Position numbers and translations under genes: made by a program. Of a stretch of 64,000 bases of DNA, positions 11,138 to 24,414 are shown in pieces. This DNA is from Gnetum montanum (taxonomy: Eukaryota > Streptophyta > Gnetopsida > Gnetales > Gnetaceae), in NCBI GenBank assembly GCA_015680685.1, contig MNCI01034636.1, positions 682,829-746,828 on the forward strand, in the 5' to 3' direction. The notes beneath the pieces were generated by a model, which saw only the letters and a program-made list of their open reading frames with translations, was not told where the DNA came from and made no database searches. Within the stretch, counting starts at the first letter, position 1, and every line of letters begins with the position of its first letter.

Positions 11138-11972
11138 TGATGAGCTGCGATATTGGGGCCATGATATCGCATTCGTGATATCGGAGCCTTCCAAGCGATA
11201 TCAGACATTCAATATCAGGGCTTGTTTGTCACCTATAAATAAGAGGCGAGCGCACTTGGTTTGGCAATAGTTAGTTCATTAATCTTAGTCCCTTACTCGA
11301 ACTCTTGTCTTTTTCCCTTGTTAGAGTTAGAATTATTTCTGAGTGCCTGCAATAGGAGTCATAAAGCGAACGAATCTTTATTCAAGCATTGTGTACCTGA
11401 GCACACCTTGTGGCCAAAAATAAAATGAACTTTGTGATAAACCTTGCAGTATTCAGAATTGCTTATTTAATGTTATTTACAATTATTGAATGCTTTCCTT
11501 AGTTAATTAATGTTCTCTCTATCTCACACCTTGTTAACTCTCCCAAGTAAGCACACTCAGTACAACCACTTCGAGCATGTGTGGAACACTTGGTAACCCA
11601 GTAATGATTAGCGTTTGGTAACCCCAGTAGTGTTGCACTGGTTTAGGATGTGTACGAAAAATGGGAATGGATGCTGGTGTTAGGAGTAGTTAGAGCATAG
11701 TTGATTAGTTAAATTAAATTGGTTACTTGATTAGTTCACTTCTCCCTTTGTAGCACTAGGACATAAAACATAAAAATATATAAAAATTATATACCTCAAG
11801 TTTACTTAACCATACAATTGTGTTATACAAGTAAGCTTGGAAAGACAACGATTGACCAACTCGTCTGGGTTCTATAAAGGCGCATAAGCACTTAGTCCTT
11901 GGAATTCAACCGGATCGTGCATGTACGCTTGTATTCATATGGTTGAGCATAGAGATACCTCACCACTCATCA
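11138..11972 (+). repeat. 5' LTR of element B
   Basis: It begins TGATGAG, ends CTCATCA, and is 835 bp long. The TATA box CTATAAATAAGAGG starts at 11233. Upstream are decayed GATATC-type palindromes (11148-11215) resembling those of A. The R/U5 part has the paired TTGGTAACCC motifs. The preceding TTAAC (11133-11137) is the probable left target duplication. Confidence 0.85.
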
Positions 11973-11973
11973 T

Positions 11974-11991
11974 TGGCACCATTGCTAGGGA
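11974..11991 (+). other. Primer-binding site, tRNA-Asp type (element B)
   Basis: TGGCACCATTGCTAGGGA, one base after the LTR. It differs by four transition-type or similar changes from the A element site, in keeping with decay of this copy. Confidence 0.7.
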
Positions 11992-12110
11992 CTTTGTTGA
12001 TTGTGTGTTAGCTAGAACTTAGGAAATCTTCACATCATTGGAACGAACCCTTAGGGTTGGTTATCTTATGATTAGTGAAACGAAAAGTATTGCACACTGA
12101 ATAGAAAATT

Positions 12111-14640
12111 ATGTCTCCTTCTTCTTACGAGAGTGTTTCACTGCCTAGGTCCAATATAGGGAATAATCGAAGGTGTAGTACACATGATAATCTGCTAGTC
12201 CCTCAACAGTTTCGTGTGGTATACATTCATCCCGATGAATATATACCAAACTTTACCTTTAGCCTCCACCAGAATGAACAACTACATTGGCGTGATTTAG
12301 AAGGTAACATAGTGTTACCTCCCGATCGCTCAGTCCTGAGCATGCTTCTTCGTGATCTCACACAAATTGGTATGCAGCACTTATAGGTAGAGTACGTTGT
12401 GCATGATCATAACTTGAGAGAGTATCAACCCATAGAGGCACACCATCAAAGGGATCTACAATAGGGGAGATGTCATGAATCTATGAAGGGGAAGTTGTCT
12501 CAAAATGTCTCGTATGTCATAAGTGAAAATGAGGGTGGTGGACTTGCCTCAAGATGTCTCCCACATAATGATGTTCCTCCTGTGGACTTCAATCAAGGGG
12601 TTGTATACCAGAATCTTCACTTAACTATCCATAACCTGGATTCTGGTACCGATAGACACAAAGGATCTGAAAAAGGAACACGAACACATGACAAAGATGG
12701 ACATTTTGATCATAACCACGATCGAGGCTGCAACCATCAAAGAGAAGGAAGTAGGCACCATCATGGTGACAGTCCCCCTTTTTCTTCACCTTCATCATCT
12801 CCTTCACCCTCTCCTTCAGGATTTGGACATAGTCACAAAGAAAAAGACCCTGAAGATAATGGTAAGTGAAATAGGAATCATAGATAAAGCAGCCGAGAAA
12901 GGAGATGAGGGCATTCTAAAGAAACTCATCATGAGAGAAGGGAGAGTAGGGAACAACATAGGCATCATAGATGCCATAGATAGTACGATCACGATGAACC
13001 CCTACTCACTACTCGAAGTATGCTATATATAATTGAGGCTGTTAGAATCCCAGTAAGGCACCAAGAAGATAGTAGGATCAAAAGATTAGACATGAAAAAT
13101 ATCCCATGATTTGAAGGGGGATACAATGCTGATCCTCAAAATCATTTGCAAGCATTTCACAATGCATGTGCCTTGCAAAATATAGAAAACGAGTGGCAAA
13201 AAATCAAGTTGTTTCCACGGACACTGATCAAAGAAGTGGAAAGCTAGTACTAGTCCTTAGAACCAAAATCCATTCATTAATGGAGTACGATGTTAGAACT
13301 ATTCAATGATAAGTATCAGACGTACTCACGAGTGTCCAACTTGTGAAAGCAAATCCAAGGATGGAAACAAGGAGGACATGAACCCTTGGATGCTACCATG
13401 GGCCAATATTATGCACTATTACATCATTGCCCAGGCCATGATGACTCACAAAGGGAACAACTACGCCATCTTGTAGATGGGCTTAGCCACAAAATGCGAA
13501 GAACCCTGGGGACTTATGCCCAAGGAAGGTTATCTAAGCTTAGGGCCCATCAAGTACAAGGATTGTTGAAGCAAGTTGCTAAAGAAGAAGGTGAGTTAAG
13601 GAAAAGAGAGAGTGCAGAAGAATATAATAGAGATCCTTCCCTCCAAAAGAAGGGAGTTAGAATTTGTGAAGATGAAGAAGAGTCACCACTTTAAGAGATG
13701 GTGAATAGGAAAACTTTGTCCATTCAAAAACTTGCATTAGAAGTATTGGCAAAGGTGGACCAAATGTGGGACTCCCTAGATAATAGATTTCAAATAGTTC
13801 TCAAAATAGTAGAGGAGTCTAGAGAGAAGGTAGTGATCGAGAAAGGAGAAAAAAGAAGAAGTTGAATATGCATTTAACAAAGGTAAGGGCAAAGTTGCCA
13901 TCATCAAAGAGGTTATGGATTCGGATACAGACAATGACGGTGGATGTGAGATATGCCAAGATGAACATCCTAAGGGATGTTGCCATGTAATCTCACATTT
14001 GCAAGAGTCTGGGGTGTATGCACTCAACCCATGATTAAACAGAAGGTAAACACCCTGAAGGTTACCTTATCCCCAAGGTAACCCAAGGCAGTTCTAGCAA
14101 CCCTTGATGTATTATCCAATTGGAACTCCACCACAACCAAATGAGTAATATCAACAATGGAGCACCCACAATCATGGGGAATTCCACCACCATGTCAATA
14201 GTACCCTTACTATCAATCCAACCTATATGGATACTACGTGCAGTAGCCAATCTCTCCACGTGACTCTCCTAGTCATGTTGCTCCCCAACCTCACTACCAA
14301 ACCCATGAGTATTATAGAAATCCTTCTCTTAGGGGAGATGTTACACAAACGTACTATCCTTCTCATCCAGCTACATCTCTTCCACCCTTAACTCTATTAC
14401 CACCTGCTCCAGCCATGCAGGATGAGCTCCTTGCCTAGCCACAACAACATAACACTACAAGGGCTGTTAATTCTCATCCTACTATTGGTTCAAACAATCG
14501 CACAAAGAAGAGACCTTTCTTTAGAACCAATAGTCCAACCAAGTCCTTACAGTCACAAGCAGCTAATTGTCCAAATGCCTTACCATCATTCAAAACTTCA
14601 GAACTCCCTTCAAACCAAAGGCCACATTCAATGCATACGG
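12111..14640 (+). pseudogene. gag, broken (element B)
   Basis: It starts at the ATG equivalent to that of A. Recognisable parts in order: HPDEYIPNFTF / LHWRDLEGNIVLPPDRS block; a basic, Ser-Pro-rich stretch (about 12690-12850); the retrotrans_gag helical core (about 13100-13680, including CPGHDDSQREQLRHLVDGL); and a zinc-knuckle-like motif CEICQDEHPKGCC (about 13948-13985) followed by HLQESGVYALNP. Stops occur throughout, the first a TAG at about codon 92. Many stops sit where A has CGA, CAG or TGG codons, i.e. C-to-T or G-to-A changes. Confidence 0.8.
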
Positions 14641-15290
14641 TCATGTTGACGCATGCCATTACCGATTGGATTAAGGCAAGCCATCTTCCTAGGAAATTCT
14701 TCGATACTGGGAGTCCTCTTATATATTTACAACTCACTAGGAATGAGTCGTGCAAAGCTCTTTTGGATTTAGGTCCTGGTGCCAACTTAATCTCTTAAGA
14801 AATGTACAAAGCTTGGAACCTACCTCCACTAAAAAAGAGTAACATTCATTTAGAGCTGGCCGACTAATCCATCATTGTCCCATTAGGACTAGTGGAGGAA
14901 ATTGTTACCACTATTTGTGGATGGTCATATCTAGCCAACTTCCTAGTGATTCACGTCAACAACTATAAGGGAAACTTCCCTATCATAATGGGAAGAGCAT
15001 GGCTAAGCACAATTGATGCATGCCTAGGAATACATGATCTTTCCCTAGAGATATCAAAAGAAAATACGTTTGAAAAGATTGAGAAGAAGAAAGTTTTGTG
15101 CATTGCATACAGTGACACAAGGTGTAGTTGCATGCAGAAGTCCTGGTTTGTACAATGTTTAACATTGCCTGCATGCAACCAGTGTGCACAACTAACTAAC
15201 ATACAAAGATGCCTGTATGTGGCAACCACAAGACAGGAAGGCACCCAGTGGCTGACAGCTGACTAAGAAAGCAACTCAAATATATGCATG
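14640..15290 (+). pseudogene. Aspartic protease region, broken (element B)
   Basis: The active-site motif reads ALLDLGPGANLIS (Asp codon at 14766), then LEISKEN and MGRAWLSTIDACL. DLG instead of DTG/DSG is what I recall for Athila-type proteases. The domain would cleave the gag-pol polyprotein. A stop follows NLIS, and another ends the open stretch at 15264. Confidence 0.7.
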
Positions 15291-16420
15291 CAACCAATTG
15301 AGGGTTTGACTTGCGCTTACATCGATAACATAGATACATTAGAGCAAGTCCATCGCCAACTTCCAAGTCTTGACATTGAATATACCAACTGGGGGAAGTT
15401 GGAAATCCCTAACAACTTTAAGCAAGAGCCCCTAGCATTAAAATCATTGCCCACCGATATGGAGTACACATTTCTCAAAAATGGAAAACCAATAATTATT
15501 AATGGTAGGCTTGCTCCTCAACAAAAAGAGAGACTGCTGAAAATGATGAACAAATGGTCGAAAGCCTTTGCTTGGTCATATCCTGAATTAACTAGAATAG
15601 ACCCTAGGATATGCCAATATAGGATTTACACTGATCCCTCCATGAAGTCTCAATGACAACTACAGAGGCAGTTGAACCCAAAGCTAAAGCAAGTGGTTAA
15701 AGAAGAAATTGAACAACTTCTAAAAGTTGGGTTCATCTACCCCATTGCTGGTAGCGAATGGGTTAGTCCATTAGTCATTGTGCCCAAAAAGAGAGGTAAA
15801 TGGAGAGTGTGTATAGACTTTAGGCTACTAAACATGGCAACATTCAAAGACCACTTTTCGTTGCCATTCGTGGACCAGATCTCAGATACCATTGCAGGGC
15901 ATCGCTACTATAGTTTTCTGGATGGATATAGTGGATACAACCAAATCCAAATAGCACCAGAAGACTAAGCCAAGACCACATTCATAAGTCCTTAGGGGAC
16001 ATTTGCATATAAACATATGCTGTTTGGCTTGTGTAATGCTCTTGCAATGTTTCAACATTTGGTTCTAAGTATATTCCAGTAGCAAATAGGAAATGGTGTG
16101 GAGGTCTTCATGGATGACTTCTCCACCTATGGAGCAAACTTTGTTCAAGCCTTAGACCGATTAGAGAAAGTACTAAAGTAGTGTGTTGAAACCAATTTAA
16201 GGCTCAACTAGCAAAAAGGCCATTTAATGGTCCAAGAAGGTGTAGTATTAGGGCATAAGATTTCACAAACAGGGATAGAGGTAGACCTCGAAAAGAGTAA
16301 AGTCATCCAAGGAATCACATGCCAACTTGAAACTGTAAAAGATATTTGATCATTCCTTGGACACACTGGCTATTATAATAGATTCATAGAGAACTTTTCA
16401 AGGGTTGAAAAACCATTAGT
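15288..16420 (+). pseudogene. Reverse transcriptase, broken (element B)
   Basis: An Athila-type N-terminal linker (LKSLPTDMEYTFL ... LTRIDPRICQYRI) leads into the RT domain from 15672: LLKVGFIYPI, WVSPLVIVPKK, WRVCIDFRLLN, YSFLDGYSGYNQIQIAPED and the catalytic VFMDDFS (about 16104). There are stops after MKSQ, after APED and later. This is the classic plant Ty3/gypsy RT, synthesising cDNA in the virus-like particle. Confidence 0.85.
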
Positions 16421-16930
16421 TGAACTAACGAAAAAGGATGTGCCTTTCGAATGGACCAGAGAATGTGAGTTAGCATTTCAAACTTTAAAATAGAAGCTTG
16501 TAGAAACACCTCTTCTACAAGCTCCTAACTAGTCCAGACCATTCCACATCATGAATGACACGTCCAACAATGCTTTAGGAGCCATATTTACATAGTTAGA
16601 TAACCGAAAATGTCCTTATTACATCCACTGTGCAAGTAGGAGTATTGCTGGTGCACAACTCAACTACACCACAATGGAAAAGGAATTAATGACTGTGGTG
16701 TTTGCACTAGATAAGTTCAGGCACTATGTATTGGGCTATAAGGTATTTGTACACACAGACCATAGTGTAATTCAATTTCTGTTGAATAAACCAATGGTAA
16801 GCCCTTGCATCATACGATGGCTTGTAATCTTACAAGAGTTCGATCTTACGATGATAGATCATAAAGGCACCAAGAATGTTGTTGCTAATCATTTATCTCG
16901 GTTAAGATGGGACAACAAAGAGGATGAATA
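16421..16930 (+). pseudogene. RNase H, broken (element B)
   Basis: It continues in the same frame: KPLVELTKKDVPFEW, then the NDTSNNALGA motif (canonical TDASNYALGA, catalytic Asp kept), MEKELMTVVFALDKFRHYVLGYKVFVHTDH and DHKGTKNVVANHLSRL. It has at least two stops. The role would be removal of RNA from the RNA-DNA hybrid. Confidence 0.8.
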
Positions 16931-18215
16931 TCCACTTTCTAATCACTTTCCTAATGAATACCTCTGTGTAGGTGTAGTAAATAATCAACTAACCATGAAA
17001 ATAAATTGGTATAGTAGCATTCTTACCTATCTCCTTACACAAGAAACACCACAAGAGTTGGACGCTAAAAAGAAATAGTAGTATCTTTATCAAGCCAAGT
17101 ATTTTATGGAAATCAATGGAAAACTTTATAAAGTATGTCCTGATGGCTTAGTTCGATGGTGTGTTCCCAATATAGATTAATTAAGAGTTCTCCAAGATGC
17201 ACATGAAGGCCCTTGTGGGGGTCCATAATAATGGATTCAATCTTTCGAACCCTTCAACATATGGGGAATTGATTTTATGGGGCCTATTACACCAATGTCC
17301 AATGGAAAAGCCTACATTGTTGTTGTTGTTGACTATTTCACAAAATAGACAGAAGCAGTCACTATTACAGATTGTACATCGTCTATTGCTACACGATTTG
17401 TTCAACAAAAAATCATTAATAGGTTTGGTGTGCCTCATGCACTTATTTTTAACAATGACACACATTTTATAGGTGTGACTTTTTGAGGATTGATGCAACA
17501 GTTAGAAGTTGAACACAAACTGACTACGCCATACCACTCTCAAGCGAATGGTTAGGCTGAAGTAACCAATAGGGAGATTACAAAAATATTGACAAGAACC
17601 ATGAGCAAATATTGGTGAGATTGGAGCACCAAACTAAATGATGCTCTTTGAGTATACCACTCTACATGGAAGCTCCCTATAGGCTACTCTTCCTATGAGT
17701 TAGTGTATGGAAAACTCCTAACGCTTCCTATTCAAGCAAAACTTCATACACTATCCACGACATGTGACCTCAACCTTGACCTCAATCTAGCACAAAAAGA
17801 GTGGTTAATGAACCTTAACTTGTTAGATGAGAACCGATTAGTTGCCTTGTCATCTAATGAATTGCACAAGGCTTTTAATAAACAACGTCATGACCTGAAA
17901 ATTAGAAAAGTTAAGTACCAACTAGGAGATGAGGTTTTTTATTGGAACCCCACACATGTGCCACAACGCACTAAATTTCAAATGTTGTGGGAAGGACCTT
18001 ATATTATTCATGTAACTTTTCCTTTAGGAGCCATGATGATTTACAAACTTGAGAGCCCGGATAAGAAATTATTGGCCAACATCCAACAAACTAAACCTTT
18101 CCATGAGGCTAGAACAGCCAGTATCCATACTACCTCTGTTGGTGGACAACCCTACTCACTATTTTGGATTTCCTCTCTCCAACTTAGTCGTGGGGGAGAT
18201 GGCCACCAATGCTAA
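16931..18215 (+). pseudogene. Integrase, broken (element B)
   Basis: DAHEGPCGG marks the N-terminal zinc finger, but most of that finger is missing compared with D, a deletion of about 130 bp near 17222. The core shows WGIDFMGPI (first Asp), FNNDTHF where SDNGTHF is expected (second Asp now Asn), and VTNREITKIL (Glu). The C-terminal part has the LWEGPYIIHVTFPLGA (GPF/Y-type) module and no chromodomain. It ends GGDGHQC-stop at 18215. In A the homologous terminal codons are retained, although the rest of pol is gone. Confidence 0.8.
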
Positions 18216-19629
18216 CCATTTTAAGCCCTCAACTCTTTTTGTATTTTTTTTACACATTTTTGTTTTGCATATCTTTTCAATTTTACTTATTTTTGTTTTA
18301 CACCATCGTTCACATTCTTACTATTTCTTTGTTTGATTTACTTTCATTCGTCATATAATAAGTGTTCATGATGATGGGTTGGACTATAATAATGTTGATT
18401 GCTAATGTTTGGTTTTCACTTTTGATTTTCAATGTTGATACCAAGATATGGTTCTTTTGATAAAAAAAGCAATGAGTCCACATCGTCCATTCATCCATTC
18501 AACGCTGTGGTCTTCCTTGGATTTGGAACTGTACTGTCCCTTTTTCTAAATAAACTTATTAATGAATTGGTAACTTGGTATTCTTCAAACCAAGGAAGGA
18601 TTCAATGGTTGAAAAGGGTATGAATTCAAGGGGATTCGAAACATTTGTGCTGATTATTTTCTTGGGTACTTGGATGCTTTTCATGAGTCTTCTACCATTC
18701 CGCTATTGACCAACCATCAGGAAGTTGAATGAATCTAAATAAGTCTTTGCATGGTGTGGTTCTCAAGTAAAAAAAAAACTTGTGGAAATTCAAAGCACAC
18801 CCCTTAGCCATAATAAAGAAACATGGGCTGCAAACACTGGTTATGGCACTAGAAATACATGTTACCCATGCCTGAAGATTCCCTCTATCTAAAGCCCTTT
18901 CTCACTTCCTGCTTTCCTATCTTTCTCTCCTTGGAATGGTGGTGACTCAATGGATGCATTCTTGTTGCTTCATGAGGATGGATTGATCAAATGTGTTGAT
19001 GCAAGGTCACTGGATGTGGTTGGTGAGTCCGGACTTGGGATGAATTTTATTCAGTCATCTTAACGACATAATACACAAGGGACTTTACACAACCTTGTTC
19101 TTGGGATTCCATTCCATTTCATCCTCTCCTTCTATATTTCTTCCCATATTCCACCTCATTGCCAATTTTATGATTAGTCTACATCTTGGTTGATGCATTG
19201 TTAGTCTTCGGTAAATTTGTGTGGGTAAGTTCTTAACCTTTGTTTTCATATGTCATTCCAAGAGCCTACGGACTCTTTAGTTTGTGGTTTTGTTAGGGCA
19301 TAAAAGGCATGAACCTGCTTTGGGGAGGACCCACTGGCATTCCTTTTTGATGCAATTGTTAAGATCTTTTCCTTAAACATTCTTTGTAATCAACCATTTC
19401 TTGTTTCATCCCCATCCATGACATCCATTTTATTGGCTTCACCATTGTTATGTCCCTCATCTTCATTATTCCTTTAGTTTTTCCACCCTATCACTACTAG
19501 AGGTTTGCTCTTAGTTGTGGGGGCCCTATCACAAATTTTTCCATTCAATCACCTATCTCACCCCAACACCTTGGGTGGTTATCAGTTAAAAACCTCTAAC
19601 CCAGTATCTGCCATACCCACAACCCAGCC
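18216..19629 (+). other. 3' non-coding region of element B
   Basis: It is collinear with 58197-59755 of A: T-rich stretches with TTTTTGTTTTAC words, a box/A-rich/box hairpin (18753-18801), a block with GAGCCTACGGACTCTTT and CTGCTTTGGGGAGGACCCACTG (about 19263-19345), and a PPT-like TTAGTTGTGGGGG (19511-19523). Conservation here between B and A, while coding frames decay, suggests these blocks had a function in the ancestors. Confidence 0.7.
18753..18801 (+). ncRNA. Conserved hairpin with A-rich loop in retroelement 3' UTR (element B copy)
   Basis: 5' arm GGTGTGGTTCTCAAGT and a 3' arm that starts ACTTG and ends AAAGCACACC. The outer stem is GGTGTG with CACACC; the inner stem is CAAGT with ACTTG, with an oligo-A loop between them. 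The equivalents in A and D have different inner stems that still pair. This is a predicted RNA element, not a known family. Confidence 0.5.
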
Positions 19630-21486
19630 TGAAACACCACTAATTTTGGCCTAACTTTGAAATGAGAACGACTCAAGCCCTTTCTGGCATTCGGGAGGCA
19701 AAACTTAACTAAGGCATGGAACTCACGCCTAGCTTGCTTGAGCCTGCTTGCTCACGCTGTCAAGCTAGCTTACCCTCAGCGTGATTAACTCCGATAGCTT
19801 CAAAATCAAGTCAAAATGATTTGGTTTCAAAGGTGCAAGCCATCCTCAAGGGCCACTGATGTCAACTCCAAGATTCAACATTCAGATATTCAAATTTCAG
19901 CATCAAAAGGTGCAAATTTCCTCACTCACGCTGAGGTCATGCTGCAGTGTGAGTACAGCGTGACCAACTTTTAGAGCCTCAAAACTGAGTCAAAATGACT
20001 TGATTTCAAGGGTGAAAGTCATCCTTAGGGTTCACTATTGATAACTATGGGTCCCAGCCTCCATAATTCTAGATTTTGGGCCCAAAATTGCAAGTTTTTT
20101 GTTGTGTACGCTGTGGTCATGCTGAGGTCACGCTGCAGCATGAGTACAGCGTGACTAACTTTTAGAGCCTCAAAACTGAGTCAAAATGACTTGATTTCAA
20201 GGGTGTAAGTCATCCTTAGGGTCCACTATTGATAACTATGGGTCCTAGCCTCTAGAATTCCAGATTTTGGGCCCAAAATTGCAAGTTTTGCAGGTCACGC
20301 TGCAGCGTGAGTCCAGTGTGACTTGCCATAAATGACTCAAAACAAAACATTTTCAAGCTCAATTCGTCAATCACAGTCAGGAAATCCTTGCACTTTAAGA
20401 ATTAGGCTTCAAAAATTCAAAATTTGATGAAAAATTGCAAGTTTTTGCTCACTCACGCTGAAGTCATGCTGAGGTCACGTTGCAGCATGAGTGTAGCGTG
20501 TGCATGCTCAAGTCACGCCAAGACAAAATCAACTCATGTTGGAGGTCCTGCTCAGGCAGAGACACCTCAAATAGCCATAGACTCAACACCCTGTAGTAGT
20601 CAAGTCATAGATCCAGAAGTTTCAATGGAGCCACAACCAATTTCTCTTGTTGTACATTATCATTTCATTGTAAATCTTCATTTGTGGGCTTGTTAGGCCC
20701 TCACAATCCAAATTGTATGTGCTTCCATGGGCTTGAGTAAGCCACAGGTTTTAAGATACAATGTACCTGGTCCAGAACATAGCTTGCCCACACATGTCCA
20801 ACTCACATACAGCTATCCATTGGACACATGTCACTTGATCCGCTTTCCTCTCATCTCCCAGCCGTTGATTCCATTCTTGAATTCCGCACCTGAGCTCGAC
20901 CCAACCCTATAAATACCCTATCAATTCACATGAAAGTGGTTGGCAATTTCAAAGTTTGATGGCTTAGGAAACTCAGACCAACAATCCTTGGATGCTCGGC
21001 ACACTTGACTCCTAGCATGCAAGCACTTCTGAAACACCTCACATCACATCACCCTGGGGCTTGGCACTTGACCTGCCATCCACACTTGTAGCTACGCTTT
21101 GACCGACGCACATATTTTCTAAGAAATACAATACAATTCTTTTTGCCATCCATTATTTTGTTTACTCTATTTTACATTTAGCTTACGTTCTGTTTTACAT
21201 TCAGTTTATGTTTCGTTTACAATACCAGTTATGCATGCGTTTCTGTTTACATTTCATACTTGCTGTTTACGTTTTAAAACATCAGTTATGATAACCTTAA
21301 CGCAAGTCATAGTTTATGCTCAGGGAAGTCCTTGGTTGATTTGCATGCAGACCATCCAAGGCACTCTACCTTCGTTTACTTTTCTAGCTTGCCCTCGGGC
21401 AAAGGCAAGGTCAACTGTGTCTGCCTGACGATCTTTCAGTGTTTGTTTTTCCTTCCAGCCTTACACTGATGATTTAGGTCAGTACA
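19630..21486 (+). repeat. LTR1 of element C
   Basis: It begins TGAAACACCACTAATTT and ends GGTCAGTACA, about 1857 bp. The U3 contains two tandem copies of a unit of about 188 bp (from about 19924 and 20116) and many CACGCTGCAGCGTG-type palindromes, one perfect at 20296-20309. A TATA-like CTATAAATACC lies at about 20907. Confidence 0.8.
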
Positions 21487-21492
21487 GTAAAT

Positions 21493-21509
21493 TGGTGCTA
21501 GAAGGAGGG
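21493..21509 (+). other. Primer-binding site of element C
   Basis: TGGTGCTAGAAGGAGGG follows the LTR after a 6-base spacer. The form resembles the primer sites of Tat-lineage elements; I do not assign the tRNA. Confidence 0.5.
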
Positions 21510-22082
21510 CCTGACTTGTTTTTTGTTTGTCAAAATGTTGATCACACTACCTGTTCAAACACCACATAGATGAAGTGTTGAAACTAAAGCTCAGCTTGTC
21601 AAGCTAGCTTGCACACGCATAGCTTGACTTACCCATCCTGTCCCCAGATCCCTCACATTGTAGTTAACTCATGCTATAGCTACTCACACTGAGCCCTCAC
21701 TCATGCTGAGCTTGCTCACACTGAACCCCGTTACACACGCTGAGCTTGCTCATGCTGAACCCCGTTACGCACACTGTGAGTTACTCATGCTATAGCTGCT
21801 CACGCTACACACGTTGCCAGCTACTCATGCTGCGCACGTCGCAAGCTTGTACACACTATCATGGAATCTTTCTAGATCAACCCTACTTACGCAATCCTCA
21901 CACCAGAACAATACAACTTCATCTGTGTGAAGATTCAAGCTAACCTGCCTATCGATCATGTAGAAAAGGAAGCAAAACGAAACGACGAACTCATTTACAA
22001 GGGAGGTCATGAGTTCACTCCCTCAGCATTTGATATAATCCCCCTTTTTGAGCCTTATCATTAGCTCATATCTTAGCTCCTC

Positions 22083-24110
22083 ATGGTAAGGAGTCAAGCC
22101 TTACAGTCACCTTCGATAGAGCCTCAGAGTGAAGATGAGGAAGATGACTTTGCCGCCCAATCTGAGCATGGGGATTCATACGATACCATCAGTCCTCATG
22201 CCTATACAAATCCATTGTTCTAACCTTTCCTGGAAGGAACCATGCTTCCTCCTTTATCTGCATACACACGAGGACTAATTTCTCAACAAGAAGTACTAGC
22301 TTCCACGTCCACCCATTACATACCACAAGCACAAACCTATGGGACACCTCTGACTACTTCAGCACAACATGTCCAGGGTGTCACCTCACAACCTATGGCT
22401 AGGCAGTGGTTTCCACCAGTGGTTCAACAACACCAACCTGTTCACTACAACGTACCACACCCTGCAATCCCATCCCTGAATGTTGCTCCACTGCCACAAT
22501 CGATAATCCAATAGTTTCCCTTTCCACAAAAAATGCAACAGTCGAGCTATTACCAACCATAATTTACTTAACCAGCTAGTTTGCCTATCGCCCAAGAGTG
22601 GGCAGACACAAAGAACATGATGCACTCATTAATTGAGGAGTTAAAGTGTCTTAAAATAGCAAACGTTGAGGAAATCAAGGTGTTGGACTTCTACCAAGAT
22701 GACCCAATCCACCCTTTAGTTCCACCACTAACCTTGCTAAAGGAAATCCCATTACACCAACTGATCAAGTACAATGGAGAGGGAGATCCAAATGCCCACC
22801 TAGTGACATTTTGACTAGAATTTCTACTACTTCAAGCCTAGCCTCATGCAATTCTGCATGTATTTTCTATGTCCTTAATGGTAAAAGCTTTAGACTAGTA
22901 CTGAGCTTTGCCCCGTAACTCCATATCCTCTCTGGAGGATTTGTTACATAAGTTTGTCATCCATTTTAAATATAATCTAAAACCCAAAGCCATGCTGGAC
23001 AGCTTGATTTAGATCAAACAAGTGCTGTTAGAGCCAACAAAAAAATTCATCCAAAGGTGGAGCACAGCCCTGAATGAACTTCACGAGCCCATCCCTAAAA
23101 CATATCTGCTCACCATCTTTAAAGCGGCCATGAATGACTTTATTAAATCGAACTTTATTATCTGAGTGCCCATACTTTGAGCCAAGAGTTCGCACAAATC
23201 AAGAGCATAGAGGAGGCGGCACAAGCTAGCAGTGACCCAGCTTACATAGCCTACAAAAACCAACACACTCGCAAGAAAAAAAAATAGTAATAGTGGCTGT
23301 AAGCACAAAAGCAACCAACTGGGGCCCAATAGCTAAGCAACCCAAAGCTGCCAACTTTGGCACCAACTTACCTACATCAACAGGGGCCACCCCAAAGCCC
23401 AACTTGTAGCACAAGGGCCGCTCAAAGTATACACCACTACCGATGCAACCCTCTCAATTATTGGAGCAACTCTTGAAAGTTGGGAAAATCCAACACAAAC
23501 ACATATCGAAGATTACCCACCAAAAACATGATAGGTATTGTGAACTACTAAAGAACCCCACATTAGCAGTACCAAATGAGCCCGCGGTCCCACAACATTT
23601 TGAATTGGACCAATACTGTCATTACCATCAAATGGCTGGTCACAGTATAGACAACTGTCATGCCTTGCAAGATGACCTGCAGATAATGATAGAACAGGGC
23701 CAATTGGTGATCGACATGGCGAGTCAATCCAACATAGATGATGCCTCCTATGTTATAAACTCAATTAGCATAGGTGGCAAGCCCAAACCTGTACAACAAC
23801 CTTTCATGATCCATGTGCCTCCTAACAAGGTAAGGATCCCCTTAGCCTCCACAAGCAAGAGGCCTCCTTTTGTGGTCAAGGTTCCATCGCAATCGTCTGC
23901 TAAGACGTTAAATTGGCATGACTCATCCACTAAGATGATAAACTGGCATGATGCAGCAACAAAAACTGCTAAGCAACCTTTCCTCATCAAGGTGTCACAA
24001 CGTGATGGACCCTCACCTACCCGAAGCCCAATAGCGGGCAACATCTCGATCCCTCCTCCTTCAAGGGTTGACCCTACTAGCAACCTAGGTAGGCCCATCA
24101 AATGATAATG
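22083..24110 (+). pseudogene. gag, broken (element C, Tat-like)
   Basis: It starts at ATG 22083 after a stop-rich leader. Parts: an acidic N-terminus, a Pro/Gln-rich stretch, then the Tat gag signature LIKYNGEGDPNAHLVTF (about 22755-22815) and the helical region with SISSLEDLLHKFVIHFKYNL. The second open stretch, 23443-24105, is in another frame and has the zinc knuckle CHYHQMAGHSIDNC (about 23618-23660). There are several stops and at least one frameshift. Confidence 0.7.
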
Positions 24111-24414
24111 CAAGAGGACAAACGAGCACCTCACAACCCCCATGGCCGAAGAAAAGTCCACAACTAGCAAGCAACAATCAATCACTGGGGCCCCTACCCC
24201 CAAGTAGGCTAAGCAAACCAGGCCCAAGTCCCCTTCCCAAGAGATCAGTCTCTTAAGCCACATGGAGGGAATCAAGGCCAACACAACAGCTAATGATAAG
24301 GACATTGTAGTTGCACTAACCCAGGTGAAGCAAACACTCAAGAAAAAGAGCACAACGTTGAGCTTGTACGACCTGGTCATGACCTCATCTGCTCACTGCC
24401 AAGCATTGGCCTAG

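Larger units (their letters stand above)
11138..19629 (+). mobile_element. Athila-like LTR retrotransposon B (3' end lost)
   Basis: Order: LTR, tRNA-Asp-type primer site, gag, protease, RT, RNase H, integrase, 3' non-coding region. Most recognisable protein pieces from 12111 to 18215 lie in one reading frame, so the ancestor encoded one polyprotein of about 2035 codons. The present copy has many stops. Element C is inserted in the 3' non-coding region at 19629/19630. The 3' LTR of B is missing. Confidence 0.85.

Noticed and set aside
23748-24380. 210-codon minus-strand ORF
   Set aside because: It is the antisense of the gag of element C, whose plus frame has a zinc knuckle and known motifs; the antisense product has none.
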